From Pseudomonas frederiksbergensis (GTDB lineage Bacteria; Pseudomonadota; Gammaproteobacteria; Pseudomonadales; Pseudomonadaceae), in NCBI RefSeq assembly GCF_001952935.1, contig NZ_CP018319.1, forward strand, positions 372,001 through 436,000: 64,000 nt of DNA. The letters are read 5' to 3'. The notes under the pieces are model-generated. The model had not been told where the DNA came from. It was given only the letters and a program-made list of their open reading frames with translations, and ran no database searches. Below, one piece after another: positions 28,323-39,095 of the stretch. Position 1 is the first letter of the stretch, and every line of letters begins with the position of its first letter. The translations under genes were made by a program, and so were the position numbers.

Positions 28323-29648
28323 TTAAGTACGCAGAGGTTTTACGCTGATCGGTTGGTTAGGCACGAAAGCGCTTTCGGCACGCAGGGCAGCCGGGCGGCT
28401 GTTCCAGTGTGGGATCAGCACCAGGGCCGAAAACAATGCGCAGCCCGCGAAGACGATGAACACCGTGACCGAGTCGAAGTAGCCCGGCAGCAATCCGCCG
28501 AGAATCGCCCCGACCGAGCCGCAACCGTTGACGAAACCGGCCGCTGTGGCGCCCGCCTTGGCGGTGCCGAAATCGATCGCCGCCGCGCCGCTGATCATCG
28601 AGTCAGGTCCGTACAGGGTCAGGCCCATGACGAACAGCAGCGCCACCACCAGCATCACGCTGCCGGTATGCAGGGCACCCATGAACAACGCCAGGGTCAC
28701 GGTCAGCGCCAACAGGCTGAGCACACACGCTGGCATGCGTCGGGCGCCGAACAGTTTGTCCGATGCCAGCCCCAGCAGAATCGGCCCAAGCAACCCGGCC
28801 AGTTCAAAGGCAGTCGGAATGATGGCCGCGCCGACCTTGCCCACCGAGGGCATCTGCTCGAAGACGATCACCGGGCCCCAGAGCAGAATCGCGTAGCGTG
28901 CCGGTTTCAGCAGAAAGTACGCGAGCCCCAGGACCAGCACGGTGCGGTTGCGCAGGATTTCTTTCAACGGTTCCAGAATGCTGATCCTGCTTTGCGCATC
29001 AGCCTCTTGCGCCGTCAGTTGCGGCTCCGGTTCCACCGCCGGCAAGCCAACGTCTTCGGGTTTGTTGCGCTGAAAAATAAAAAACAGCACGGCGACCAGC
29101 CCAACCACCGCCGCACTGGAAAAGAACGCCGCATGCCAGGTGCCGATCAGCGTATACGCCCACCAGCCAGCAAACGGCGACGCCACCAACCCACCAAAGG
29201 CGTAGCAGGAACTCCACAGCCCCAGCACCCGCCCGCGCTGTTCAGAGGGAAAGAAACTCCCGAGGTTCTTGCACAGCCCGGACCAGCCGGTGGACTGGGC
29301 AAACCCTTGAATCAACATGCAGGTAGCGAAGATTGGCAACGTCGCAAAACTGCCCATCACCAAGGCTGCCGCCGCTGAAATCAGCAACCCGCCAAACACT
29401 ACGACCCTTGGACCAAAGCGGTCGGCCAGGATGCCCCAGGTGAATTGCCCGATGGCGTAAGCCGTGAGGTAGATGGCGTCGAGGTTGGCCATGGCCATTT
29501 TGTCGAGCATGAAGGTGGGATCTTCGGCGATCCCCAGTTTTGCCACGGAAAAGGCTTTGCGGGTGAAGTAGAACGCGGCGTAAGCGAGCCAGGTGATCGC
29601 GAAGATCTGCACGCGCCAACGCTTGATGGTGCCGATGTGCTTGTTCAT
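28323..29648 (-). CDS. MFS transporter of the organophosphate:phosphate antiporter type (UhpC/GlpT-like)
   Basis: This 441-residue, 12-helix protein resembles the OPA family (FAITWLAYAAFYFTRKAFSVAK in helix 1, YAIGQFTWGILADRFGPR, GFAQSTGWSGLCKNLGSFFP). The start at MNKHIG has a GAGGTC site and removes a non-family extension. Together with phnW and phnX nearby it probably imports 2-aminoethylphosphonate or a related phosphonate, instead of an ABC transporter. It diverges from a LysR gene and is co-oriented with the broken oxidase gene. Confidence 0.85.
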   Translation of the reverse strand: MNKHIGTIKRWRVQIFAITWLAYAAFYFTRKAFSVAKLGIAEDPTFMLDKMAMANLDAIYLTAYAIGQFTWGILADRFGPRVVVFGGLLISAAAALVMGSFATLPIFATCMLIQGFAQSTGWSGLCKNLGSFFPSEQRGRVLGLWSSCYAFGGLVASPFAGWWAYTLIGTWHAAFFSSAAVVGLVAVLFFIFQRNKPEDVGLPAVEPEPQLTAQEADAQSRISILEPLKEILRNRTVLVLGLAYFLLKPARYAILLWGPVIVFEQMPSVGKVGAAIIPTAFELAGLLGPILLGLASDKLFGARRMPACVLSLLALTVTLALFMGALHTGSVMLVVALLFVMGLTLYGPDSMISGAAAIDFGTAKAGATAAGFVNGCGSVGAILGGLLPGYFDSVTVFIVFAGCALFSALVLIPHWNSRPAALRAESAFVPNQPISVKPLRT

Positions 29649-29859
29649 GGTGGTTCTGACCTCAGGGTGTGAGTGTGCCGGCAGAAATTGAGAAATAACG
29701 CCTGTTTTTTTATTGTTGAGCACTTCGATATCGCAGCTTCCCTGAGGCGATATCGGTCAGATGAGTCCTGCTGTTGCACGCACAGGCTCATGACCGCCGA
29801 CGCTGTTCGACTGACCAGTCACCGGGGCTGAGGTGGATAAAAACAATTACTGATTAATA

Positions 29860-29881
29860 AGTGAAATCGATTTATCGTATT
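29860..29881. promoter_or_regulatory. Candidate LysR operator between the OPA transporter and its regulator
   Basis: GAAATCGATTTATCGTATTTC forms an imperfect inverted repeat (GAAAT/ATTTC) in the AT-rich divergent intergenic region, just before the LysR gene. Confidence 0.35.
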
Positions 29882-29916
29882 TCCAATATAAGCTCAGCTT
29901 GTTACTGGAGTTTTCG

Positions 29917-30792
29917 ATGTCGGTTTCCCACGCCCAGCTCAAAGCCTTCCATGCCGTGGCCGTCCACGGAAGCTTTACCAAAGCCGCCGAGCGGCTATTC
30001 CTCACGCAACCGGCGATTTCCGACCAAGTGCGCAAGCTCGAAGAGCGTTTCGGTGTGCTGCTGTTCCACCGCAACAAACGCTCGGTGCGCCTGACGGATC
30101 TGGGTGAGCGCTTGTTGAGCATTACCCAGCGGCTGTTCGTCATCGAGGCCGAGGCTCAAGAGTTACTTCAGGAATCCCAGGCATTGCAGACGGGCACCCT
30201 GATTCTTGCCGTCGATGCGCCGGTGCATGTGCTGCCACAGATCGCGCGGTTCTGCGAACGCTACCCCGGTATCAGCGTGAAGATCGAAACCGGCAACACC
30301 GATGAATCGCTGTTCCGGTTGTTCAATTACCAGGCCGACCTGGCGTTGCTCGGTCGCGATGTCAGTGACGAACGTCTGATCTCGCTGCCGCTGCGCAATG
30401 ACCCGATGGTGGCGTTCGTTTCGCGCAATCACCCGTGGGCCGGCCGTGAGTCGATTTGCCTCGCGGACCTGGATGACACGCCTTTGGTGCTGCGGGAAAT
30501 CGGTTCGGTGACGCGCCAGACGCTGGAAGAAGAAATGGCTCAGGCAGGCTTTCGCATTCGCCCGGCGATTCAGGTTGAAGGCCGGGAAGCGGCGCGGGAA
30601 GCGGTGGTGGTGGGGATTGGCGTTGGTGTGGTTTCTGCTGCCGAGTTCGGTGCAGATTCGAGGGTTTGCGCGTTGCCTATTACCGACTGCAAACGGCGGT
30701 TGACCGAGACACTGGTGTGCTTGCGCGAGCAGAGTTCGCGGCGAGTGGTGGCGACGTTTCTGCAGATGGTTCGCGAAAGCCTCCCCCAATGA
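29917..30792 (+). CDS. LysR-family regulator adjacent to the phosphonate transporter
   Basis: This 291-residue protein has the LysR winged helix at the start (HAQLKAFHAVAVHGSFTKAAERLFLTQPAISDQVRKLEERFGVLLFHR) and the periplasmic-binding-like effector domain after about residue 90. The ATG at 29917 has GGAG six bases before it. It diverges from the OPA transporter/oxidase-remnant pair and probably activates it. A second LysR of similar type sits next to phnW. Confidence 0.9.
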   Translation: MSVSHAQLKAFHAVAVHGSFTKAAERLFLTQPAISDQVRKLEERFGVLLFHRNKRSVRLTDLGERLLSITQRLFVIEAEAQELLQESQALQTGTLILAVDAPVHVLPQIARFCERYPGISVKIETGNTDESLFRLFNYQADLALLGRDVSDERLISLPLRNDPMVAFVSRNHPWAGRESICLADLDDTPLVLREIGSVTRQTLEEEMAQAGFRIRPAIQVEGREAAREAVVVGIGVGVVSAAEFGADSRVCALPITDCKRRLTETLVCLREQSSRRVVATFLQMVRESLPQ

Positions 30793-30897
30793 TCGTTCCC
30801 ACGCTCTGCGTGGGAATGCAGCCCGGGACGCTCCGCGTCCCAAAGCGGACGCAGAGCGTCCATTGAGGCATTCCCACGCAGAGCGTGGGAACGATCC
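30790..30897. repeat. Nested palindromic repeat, CGTTCCCACGCTCTGCGTGGGAA class
   Basis: Outer inverted arms GATCGTTCCCACGCTCTGCG and its complement enclose inner GGACGCTCCGCGTCC-type arms. This is a different repeat family from the CTTGCTCGCGA REPs and is the only copy seen in the window. Confidence 0.85.
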
Positions 30898-30923
30898 AGA
30901 CGATCCAGCGCTCACAAAATCCC

Positions 30924-30951
30924 TGTGGGAGCGGGCTTGCTCGCGAAGGCC
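30924..30951. repeat. Single REP element
   Basis: A lone TGTGGGAGCGGGCTTGCTCG copy lies between the nested palindrome and the second LysR gene. Confidence 0.8.
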
Positions 30952-30961
30952 GCACCTCGGT

Positions 30962-31825
30962 CTATCGGCCGGGTGCCAACTCGAAAAACGCCTGTATCAA
31001 GCGCAAATCCCGCCGCCGCTCCATGCAGCCAATCATGTGTCGGTTTACCAACCCTTCACCAACAATCGGCACCGCCGCCACCCGCGGGTCGTGGCTGACC
31101 TCCACCGACGACACCACGCCAACCCCCAACTCTGCGGCGACGGCTTCGGTCACCGCTTCGCGACTGTCCAGCTCCAGCAACACCCGTGGACTGACCATCG
31201 CCGCGGCGCACGCCTCGTCGAAGGTGCGCCGGGTGATCGAACTGGGCTCGCGCAACACCATGATCACCTGATCCAGCGCCTTGAGCGGTACGCCCTTCGA
31301 CATCTGCGCCCAGGGATGGCCATCAGGCACCAGCGCACAAATCCGTGATTCGCTCAAGTCTTGCAAATGCAGGCCCTTGCGCGGTTCGACCTCGGTCAGC
31401 ACCGCCACGTCGGCATGCTCCGACAGCAACGCCGCCAAGGTTTCCTGAGCATTGCCCAGTCGCAGGTTCACGGTGATGCCCGGATACCGCGCCCGCAAAC
31501 TCGCCAGCATCGGCATCACCATGTGCGGCCCGTCCGCCGCAACTTCCAGACGCCCTGTCAGCAACTGTCGGTTGGCCTCGAGCATCACCTGCGCTTCTTC
31601 GGCCAGACCGAACATCGCCCGGGTGATCGCGGCCAGTTTGGTGCCCTCCTCCGTCAGTTCCACCCGTCGCGCGGTGCGCCGCAACAGGGTGATCTGGTAA
31701 TGCTCCTCCAGCGCCTTGATGTGCCCGGTGACCGCCGGTTGGCTGATGAACAGTCGCGCGGCGGCCCGGGTGAAACTGCCCTCGCGGGCCACCGCATCGA
31801 ATGCGCGGAGCTGGAACAGGTTCAT
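30962..31825 (-). CDS. LysR-family regulator of phnWX
   Basis: This 287-residue protein has an N-terminal winged helix (LFQLRAFDAVAREGSFTRAAARLFISQPAVTGHIKALEEHYQITLLRR) and an effector domain with DGPHMVMPMLASLRARYPG. It is divergent from phnW across 109 bases and is the expected activator of aminoethylphosphonate use, the common arrangement in Pseudomonas phnWX loci. Its ligand is inferred to be 2-aminoethylphosphonate or a degradation product. Confidence 0.92.
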   Translation of the reverse strand: MNLFQLRAFDAVAREGSFTRAAARLFISQPAVTGHIKALEEHYQITLLRRTARRVELTEEGTKLAAITRAMFGLAEEAQVMLEANRQLLTGRLEVAADGPHMVMPMLASLRARYPGITVNLRLGNAQETLAALLSEHADVAVLTEVEPRKGLHLQDLSESRICALVPDGHPWAQMSKGVPLKALDQVIMVLREPSSITRRTFDEACAAAMVSPRVLLELDSREAVTEAVAAELGVGVVSSVEVSHDPRVAAVPIVGEGLVNRHMIGCMERRRDLRLIQAFFELAPGR

Positions 31826-31881
31826 GAATAACCCTCACTGATGACTGGCATAACAACAAACAATTTGATTGATAGCTCGGC

Positions 31882-31893
31882 AAATTGCAATTT
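31882..31893. promoter_or_regulatory. Palindrome likely bound by the phnWX LysR regulator
   Basis: AAATTGCAATTT is a perfect 12-bp palindrome 41 bases before phnW, in an otherwise AT-rich divergent region. It contains the T-N11-A spacing style of LysR sites. Confidence 0.4.
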
Positions 31894-31934
31894 AAGCCCC
31901 GTAGCTTCATCCCATCGATTGCGAGGACACGAGA

Positions 31935-33044
31935 ATGAGTACTGCCGAACCCATCCTGCTCACCCCCGGCCCACTGACCACATCGGCCCGCACCCGTCAG
32001 GCGATGATGGTTGACTGGGGTTCATGGGATGACCGCTTCAATCAACTGACCGCCAGCCTGTGCGAACAACTGCTGGCGATCATCAACGGCGGCGACAGCC
32101 ACCATTGCGTGCCCCTGCAAGGCAGCGGCACGTTCGCGGTCGAAGCGGCGATCGGCACGCTGGTGCCGCGCGACGGCAAAGTCCTGGTGCTGATCAATGG
32201 CGCTTACGGCAAACGCCTGGCGAAAATCTGCGAAGTGCTCGGCCGCTCCTTCAGCACCTTCGAAACCGCCGAAGACGAGCCGACCACCGCCGCCGACGTT
32301 GACCGCCTGCTGCGTGCCGACGCCAGCATCACCCACGTCGCGCTGATTCACTGCGAAACCAGCACCGGCATCCTCAACCCGCTGCCGGAAATCGCCCACG
32401 TCATCGCGCAACACGGCAAACGCCTGATCATCGACGCCATGAGTTCTTTTGGCGCCTTGCCGATCGACGCGCAACAGGTGCCGTTCGACGCACTGATCGC
32501 CGCTTCGGGCAAATGCCTGGAAGGCGTGCCGGGAATGGGCTTTGTCTTCGCTCGCAAAGAAGCGCTGGCCAATGCCGCCGGTAACTCGCATTCGCTGGCA
32601 ATGGACCTTTTCGATCAGCACACCTACATGGCCAAGACCGGCCAGTGGCGCTTCACCCCGCCGACCCACGTAGTCGCGGCGTTGCACGAAGCCCTGCTGC
32701 AATACAACGAAGAAGGTGGCTTGCCCGCCCGGCATCAGCGCTATGCCAACAACTGCCAGGTGCTGCTCGATGACATGGCCAGACTGGGGATTCGCAGTTT
32801 CCTGCCTGCCGCGATTCAGGCGCCGATCATCGTCACCTTCCACGCGCCGAAAGATCCGCGCTACCAGTTCAAGGAATTCTACGAACGCGTCAAGGCCAAG
32901 GGTTTCATCCTCTACCCCGGCAAATTGACCCAGGTCGAAACCTTCCGTGTCGGTTGCATCGGCCACGTCAACCAGGCCGAGATGCACGCGGCGGTGGCGG
33001 CTATCGCCGAAGTACTGCGCGAGATGGAAGTCCTCGAAATATAA
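31935..33044 (+). CDS. phnW: 2-Aminoethylphosphonate-pyruvate transaminase
   Basis: This 369-residue class V aminotransferase converts 2-aminoethylphosphonate and pyruvate to phosphonoacetaldehyde and alanine. It begins [11 protein letters not shown] and has [12 protein letters not shown] (PLP phosphate contact), [11 protein letters not shown] (Asp of the PLP ring) and [12 protein letters not shown] with the Schiff-base Lys. Length matches the family. It is separated from phnX by a REPIN but points the same way, forming the classic two-step phosphonate pathway. Confidence 0.96.
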   Translation: MSTAEPILLTPGPLTTSARTRQAMMVDWGSWDDRFNQLTASLCEQLLAIINGGDSHHCVPLQGSGTFAVEAAIGTLVPRDGKVLVLINGAYGKRLAKICEVLGRSFSTFETAEDEPTTAADVDRLLRADASITHVALIHCETSTGILNPLPEIAHVIAQHGKRLIIDAMSSFGALPIDAQQVPFDALIAASGKCLEGVPGMGFVFARKEALANAAGNSHSLAMDLFDQHTYMAKTGQWRFTPPTHVVAALHEALLQYNEEGGLPARHQRYANNCQVLLDDMARLGIRSFLPAAIQAPIIVTFHAPKDPRYQFKEFYERVKAKGFILYPGKLTQVETFRVGCIGHVNQAEMHAAVAAIAEVLREMEVLEI

Positions 33045-33060
33045 ACCACACCGCATTCCC

Positions 33061-33150
33061 CTGTGGGAGCGGGCTTGCTCGCGAAAGCGGACTGACATTC
33101 AACATTTATGTCAGCTGGCATACCGCCTTCGCGAGCAAGCCCGCTCCCAC
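33061..33150. repeat. REPIN between phnW and phnX
   Basis: Inverted GGGAGCGGGCTTGCTCGCGA/TCGCGAGCAAGCCCGCTCCC arms fill most of the 151-base phnW-phnX spacer. Confidence 0.92.
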
Positions 33151-33195
33151 CAAACGCAGCTCTCCTTTAGCCAGTTGCCACAGGATTTGATCACC

Positions 33196-34023
33196 ATGAA
33201 CTATACAAACCCAACCAAACTGCAAGCCGCCATCCTCGACTGGGCCGGCACCGTGGTCGATTTCGGCTCCTTCGCCCCGACCCAGATTTTTGTCGAAGCC
33301 TTCGCCGAGTTCGACGTCCAGGTTTCCATCGAAGAAGCCCGCGGCCCGATGGGCATGGGCAAGTGGGACCACATCCGCACCCTCTGCGATCAGCCGCAAG
33401 TGGCCGAACGTTATCGCGCCGTGTTCGGCCGTACGCCGACCGATGACGACGTCACCGCCATCTACAAACGCTTCATGCCCCTGCAAATCGAAAAAATCGC
33501 CGAGCACTCGGCGCTGATTCCGGGCGCGCTGGACACCATCGCCAACCTGCGCCAGCAAGGGATCAAGATCGGTTCCTGCTCCGGCTACCCGAAACAGGTC
33601 ATGGACAAAGTGGTCGAACTGGCCGCCACCAACGGTTACGTTGCCGATCACGTGGTCGCCACTGACGAAGTGCCTAACGGTCGCCCATGGCCGGCCCAGG
33701 CGCTGGCCAACGTGATCGCCCTGGGCATTGATGATGTCGCAGCCTGCGTGAAGATTGACGACACCGTGCCGGGCATTCTTGAAGGTCGTCGCGCCGGCAT
33801 GTGGACCGTGGCGCTGATCTGCTCGGGCAACGCGCTGGGCCTGGACTACGAAGGTTACCGCGCCCTCGGCAGCGACCAACTGGACAGCGAACGCAAGCGC
33901 ATCCACGGAATGTTCGAGGGCTCGCGCCCGCACTACATGATCGACACCATCACTGATTTGCCGGAAGTGATTGCTGATATCAACAAACGTCTGGCCAAGG
34001 GCGAGATGCCACAGACTGCATAA
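33196..34023 (+). CDS. phnX: Phosphonoacetaldehyde hydrolase (phosphonatase)
   Basis: This 275-residue HAD-superfamily enzyme cleaves the C-P bond of phosphonoacetaldehyde to acetaldehyde and phosphate. The nucleophile Asp15 lies in AAILDWAGT, and the Schiff-base Lys56 in the cap segment [12 protein letters not shown], followed by [13 protein letters not shown] and [12 protein letters not shown] metal/phosphate motifs. The long upstream frame was dropped because it runs through the REPIN; ATG at 33196 gives normal length. It is followed by a strong terminator. Confidence 0.95.
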   Translation: MNYTNPTKLQAAILDWAGTVVDFGSFAPTQIFVEAFAEFDVQVSIEEARGPMGMGKWDHIRTLCDQPQVAERYRAVFGRTPTDDDVTAIYKRFMPLQIEKIAEHSALIPGALDTIANLRQQGIKIGSCSGYPKQVMDKVVELAATNGYVADHVVATDEVPNGRPWPAQALANVIALGIDDVAACVKIDDTVPGILEGRRAGMWTVALICSGNALGLDYEGYRALGSDQLDSERKRIHGMFEGSRPHYMIDTITDLPEVIADINKRLAKGEMPQTA

Positions 34024-34036
34024 AATCGCGACTATA

Positions 34037-34074
34037 AAAAACGCCGTAACCCTGGAAGGGTACGGCGTTTTTTT
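34037..34074 (+). terminator. Terminator after phnX
   Basis: A long GC stem (AAACGCCGTA / TACGGCGTTT with inner CCC/GGG) is followed by a T-run. It closes the phosphonate operon. Confidence 0.92.
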
Positions 34075-34159
34075 ATAATCGAACTTTTATTAATGACGCT
34101 CTAACTTATAAACTAAGCATCCGAACGATACTGTCAGAGCGCCTTCTATCCGCTCGAAT

Positions 34160-34801
34160 TCACTCCTCATTTATTTGATTACCGCTGGCATCAAAAATTG
34201 AGCCGTCCGCATACTTTACACGGCCATCGGGGTACTGCTCGGTGCCATCCTTCCAGACCAGGCGACCATCCGGATATTCAATCGTTTCATCTGGCCATAC
34301 GATGCGACCGTCTGGGTACTCTACCCTTCCGTCCGCGTGCTGGATAATGCCGTCCGGGCGTTTCACCGAGTTTTTATCGGCGTTGACCAGACTGCCATCG
34401 GGTAGGGAAGTCGTCCCGTCACTGTTTCGAATGCTGCCGAGGGTGTTCAGCAGGTTAATGAAGGCTATCGGATCAATGTTGATGTTAAGGGTTGGCCACT
34501 GCAGCGGCGGCCGGACGGGCCCCACTGGCTTGGTCGGCGGGATCGGCGCCTTCCCGGGAGGCAAGGCAGGCTTGACCGGTGGTTTAACGGGTACGGTCGG
34601 TTTTACGGGTGGCTTGACGGGCACTGTCGGTTTGACCGGAGGTTTGACAGGTACGGTCGGTTTGACAGGCGGCTTGACGGGCACGGTGGGTTTGACGGGT
34701 GGTTTGGTTGTTGGTTTTGGTTTGGGGATCGGCGCTTTAGCCATCATCTTTTTTACAACGCCGGCATAGATCTTATTATTACTTGTCATTTTAACACTCA
34801 T
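34160..34801 (-). CDS. Uncharacterised repeat protein: proline-rich stalk plus PDG-heptad domain
   Basis: The family is not recognised. The 213-residue protein has no signal peptide. Residues about 33-78 are tandem decapeptides KPPVKPTVPV (four exact copies and one variant). Residues about 127-207 form about eleven seven-residue units of the pattern (P/A/K)DG(R/T)xx(Y/W), resembling the beta-hairpin repeats of TCP10-type domains. An AAGGA site lies five bases before ATG. The gene sits in an AT-rich patch between phnX and a cytochrome b561, suggesting recent acquisition. A binding or surface-display role is possible but unproven. Confidence 0.7.
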   Translation of the reverse strand: MSVKMTSNNKIYAGVVKKMMAKAPIPKPKPTTKPPVKPTVPVKPPVKPTVPVKPPVKPTVPVKPPVKPTVPVKPPVKPALPPGKAPIPPTKPVGPVRPPLQWPTLNINIDPIAFINLLNTLGSIRNSDGTTSLPDGSLVNADKNSVKRPDGIIQHADGRVEYPDGRIVWPDETIEYPDGRLVWKDGTEQYPDGRVKYADGSIFDASGNQINEE

Positions 34802-35179
34802 AAAAATCCTTTTTAGCCGCTCGACAAATACTATGATTTTCGAACTTTTCAGTTTGTCTCCCTGACAAACTTTACGCCTTCAAAATAACCAACCTCTTTG
34901 AGCGATGCAAACTCCTCCCAAATACCAAATATAAACAACAAACAGTTACACTCCTCTTAACACCACCTCAGTACTGATACTAAATTCAAGACTTACTTAC
35001 AACAACTGCATGGATGAATTCAGGTGAACCCGGCAAACACTGATGCAATGTCTGCATATCACCGACGACATCTGATAAAAAATTGACTCAACTCAGGCAG
35101 AAAGAAATTAAGAGGATTACAGTTAAAGCACACCGTCGAATTAGAACGGTGGCTCGACCTGACCTGTGAGGAACACCGT
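34802..35179. other. AT-rich intergenic stretch without recognised genes
   Basis: About 380 bases of markedly AT-rich sequence contain no supported ORF, RNA or repeat. It probably holds the promoters of the divergent repeat-protein and cytochrome b561 genes. Base composition differs clearly from the flanks. Confidence 0.6.
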
Positions 35180-35728
35180 ATGCCCTGGAAGAATTCCGAC
35201 TCACGCTACAGCACCGTATCGATCACGCTGCATTGGTTGATGCTGGTCCTGCTGGCGCTGGTTTACGCCTGCATCGAATTTCGCGGGATCTTTCCAAAAG
35301 GCAGTGGGGGGCGGACGCTGATCACCGAATCGCACTTCATGTTGGGCTTGACGGTGTTTGTGCTGGTTTGGCTGCGCTTGTTTGCTCGTAGCCTGGGCCC
35401 GGCACCGCAAATCTTCCCGGCATCGCCTCACTGGCAGACCGTATTGGCCAGACTGATGCACTGGGCGCTGTACATTTTCATGATCGCCATGCCGATACTA
35501 GGCTGGCTGGTCACCAGCGCAAAAGGTCATCAAGTGATGTTCTACGGCTTCGACCTGCCGCTGCTGATCCCGGAAGACAAGGCGTTGGCCAAGCAGATCG
35601 AGGGCTGGCATGAACTCGGCGGCACCATCGGTTACTGGCTGATCGGCCTGCATGCCTTGGCGGGGATTTATCACCATTACGTGGTGCGCGATAACACCTT
35701 GCTGCGGATGATGCCCAAGCGCGGGTGA
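35180..35728 (+). CDS. Cytochrome b561 family protein (second copy)
   Basis: This 182-residue, four-helix membrane cytochrome has haem-ligand His positions in VSITLHWLMLVLLALVYA, ESHFMLGLTVFVLVWLRL, LMHWALYIFMIAMPILGWL and LHALAGIYHHYVV. It is only distantly similar to the copy at 12.8 kb and is not coupled to a catalase gene. It is likely to transfer electrons from the quinone pool. It stands alone, convergent with a PLP-enzyme gene. Confidence 0.92.
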   Translation: MPWKNSDSRYSTVSITLHWLMLVLLALVYACIEFRGIFPKGSGGRTLITESHFMLGLTVFVLVWLRLFARSLGPAPQIFPASPHWQTVLARLMHWALYIFMIAMPILGWLVTSAKGHQVMFYGFDLPLLIPEDKALAKQIEGWHELGGTIGYWLIGLHALAGIYHHYVVRDNTLLRMMPKRG

Positions 35729-35738
35729 TTTCCGTCGT

Positions 35739-36656
35739 TCACTGGAAACCCCGGCGGCCCTGCAAACCGCCGGTATGAATGAAGATCAGGCGCGTGCCGC
35801 TTGCGAATCTTCCCGCTTCTACTTGCAGCTTGAGCGCCAACAGAGCTTTGCCGGTGTACAGCGGTTCGAGGGGAACGCCGCTGGCCTGTTCGGTCCGATC
35901 GATGAATTCGAGTAACAGCGGATCGACTTTGGCAAAGCCGCCACGACTGGCGTCGAACCATTCATAAGCACGATCCGGCAAACCCGCCTCTTGCATAACT
36001 GATTCGACCTGCTGCGCAGCGCCATGATCGTCGGGCACCGCCAATGCGCCATATACCGGGTGCTCGCCCGCCTCGGCCAGCACCAGGCCGGCCAGGGTGG
36101 TACCCGTTCCGCAGGCCAGCCACCAGCCGTCGTAGTCGCTCCAGCCCAGACCGTTCAGTTGCTCGCTGACCATTGTCCTCAAATGCACGCAGCCCTTGGC
36201 TCCCTGCACACCGCCGCCCCCTTCCGGCACCGGATGCAGATCGGGATACTGCGCCTGCCATGGCAACCAGAAACCCGGCTCGTGCCGCGCTCGATAACCG
36301 CCATAACCCAGCCAATGCAACTGCATGCCGAACGCCTGCAAGTCTTTCACCGTCGGCGTTTCTTGCGGATGACCGCGCAGCAGGCCAACGGTGCGAAAAC
36401 CAAATCGCTTACCCGCCGCGGCCAGTGCATGCAGATGATTGGAGTGGGCACCGCCCAGACTGATGATGCCTTTGGCACCGATCCGGTCAGCGGCTTTCAG
36501 GTGCTCAATGAGTTTGAACCACTTGTTGCCACTGATCAGTGGGTCGATCTGGTCGAGGCGCAGGATCGCGACTTCGATGCCAGCGTTGGTCAGCCAATCG
36601 AGATGAAAGGGTTCGAGGGGGGCCAGGGGTAGCCAGTCTGTTGGTGGGGAAAGCAT
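35739..36656 (-). CDS. PLP-dependent D-cysteine desulfhydrase / ACC deaminase family protein
   Basis: This 305-residue fold-type II PLP enzyme has the cofactor Lys in ISGNKWFKL, the GGAHSNHLHALAAAGKRFG loop and the phosphate-binding ACGTGTTLAGLVLA motif. It is shorter than ACC deaminase proper and groups better with D-cysteine desulfhydrase-like enzymes; the exact substrate is open. The start was moved to MLSPPTDW because the preceding 29 codons are read from a REP element. Confidence 0.85.
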   Translation of the reverse strand: MLSPPTDWLPLAPLEPFHLDWLTNAGIEVAILRLDQIDPLISGNKWFKLIEHLKAADRIGAKGIISLGGAHSNHLHALAAAGKRFGFRTVGLLRGHPQETPTVKDLQAFGMQLHWLGYGGYRARHEPGFWLPWQAQYPDLHPVPEGGGGVQGAKGCVHLRTMVSEQLNGLGWSDYDGWWLACGTGTTLAGLVLAEAGEHPVYGALAVPDDHGAAQQVESVMQEAGLPDRAYEWFDASRGGFAKVDPLLLEFIDRTEQASGVPLEPLYTGKALLALKLQVEAGRFASGTRLIFIHTGGLQGRRGFQ

Positions 36657-36700
36657 TGACGCCGGCTCTGGGTAAAGAGCCGGTATCTTAGCAGCAGACT

Positions 36701-36834
36701 TGTGGCGAGGGAGCTTGCTCCCGCTTGGCTGCGCAGCAGCCACAGAATCAGCGACGTTGATTAACCTGACACTACATCATCGCTGATAGAGGGAGTCCTT
36801 CGGCCTCCAGCGGGAGCAAGCTCCCTCGCCACAG
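36701..36834. repeat. REPIN between the PLP enzyme and fadH genes
   Basis: Inverted TGGCGAGGGAGCTTGCTCCCGC and GCGGGAGCAAGCTCCCTCGCCA arms. This is the rightmost REP element seen; none occurs from here to 64 kb. Confidence 0.9.
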
Positions 36835-36846
36835 ATTTTGTGTTGA

Positions 36847-38907
<2,061 letters not shown>

Positions 38908-39095
38908 TCACGGAAAAAGTGCAGGAGCTCTACGGCCCCCGTCAGTCATGCTGGACAGACTAAGAGTCGCACCGCTGTCACTCAATGACCGTAACTGACA
39001 ACTTATTGATCCAAATGTGCAGCGCCCCTTGGCAAGCGCCGGTATGCGCCCTACCCTAGTCGCGAATCCTGCACACGGCCGTTGACTGTTTCCCC

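Noticed and set aside
36657..36743. N-terminal extension of the PLP enzyme
   Set aside because: The extra 29 codons are translated from the REPIN and its edge; the family start lies at MLSPPTDW.
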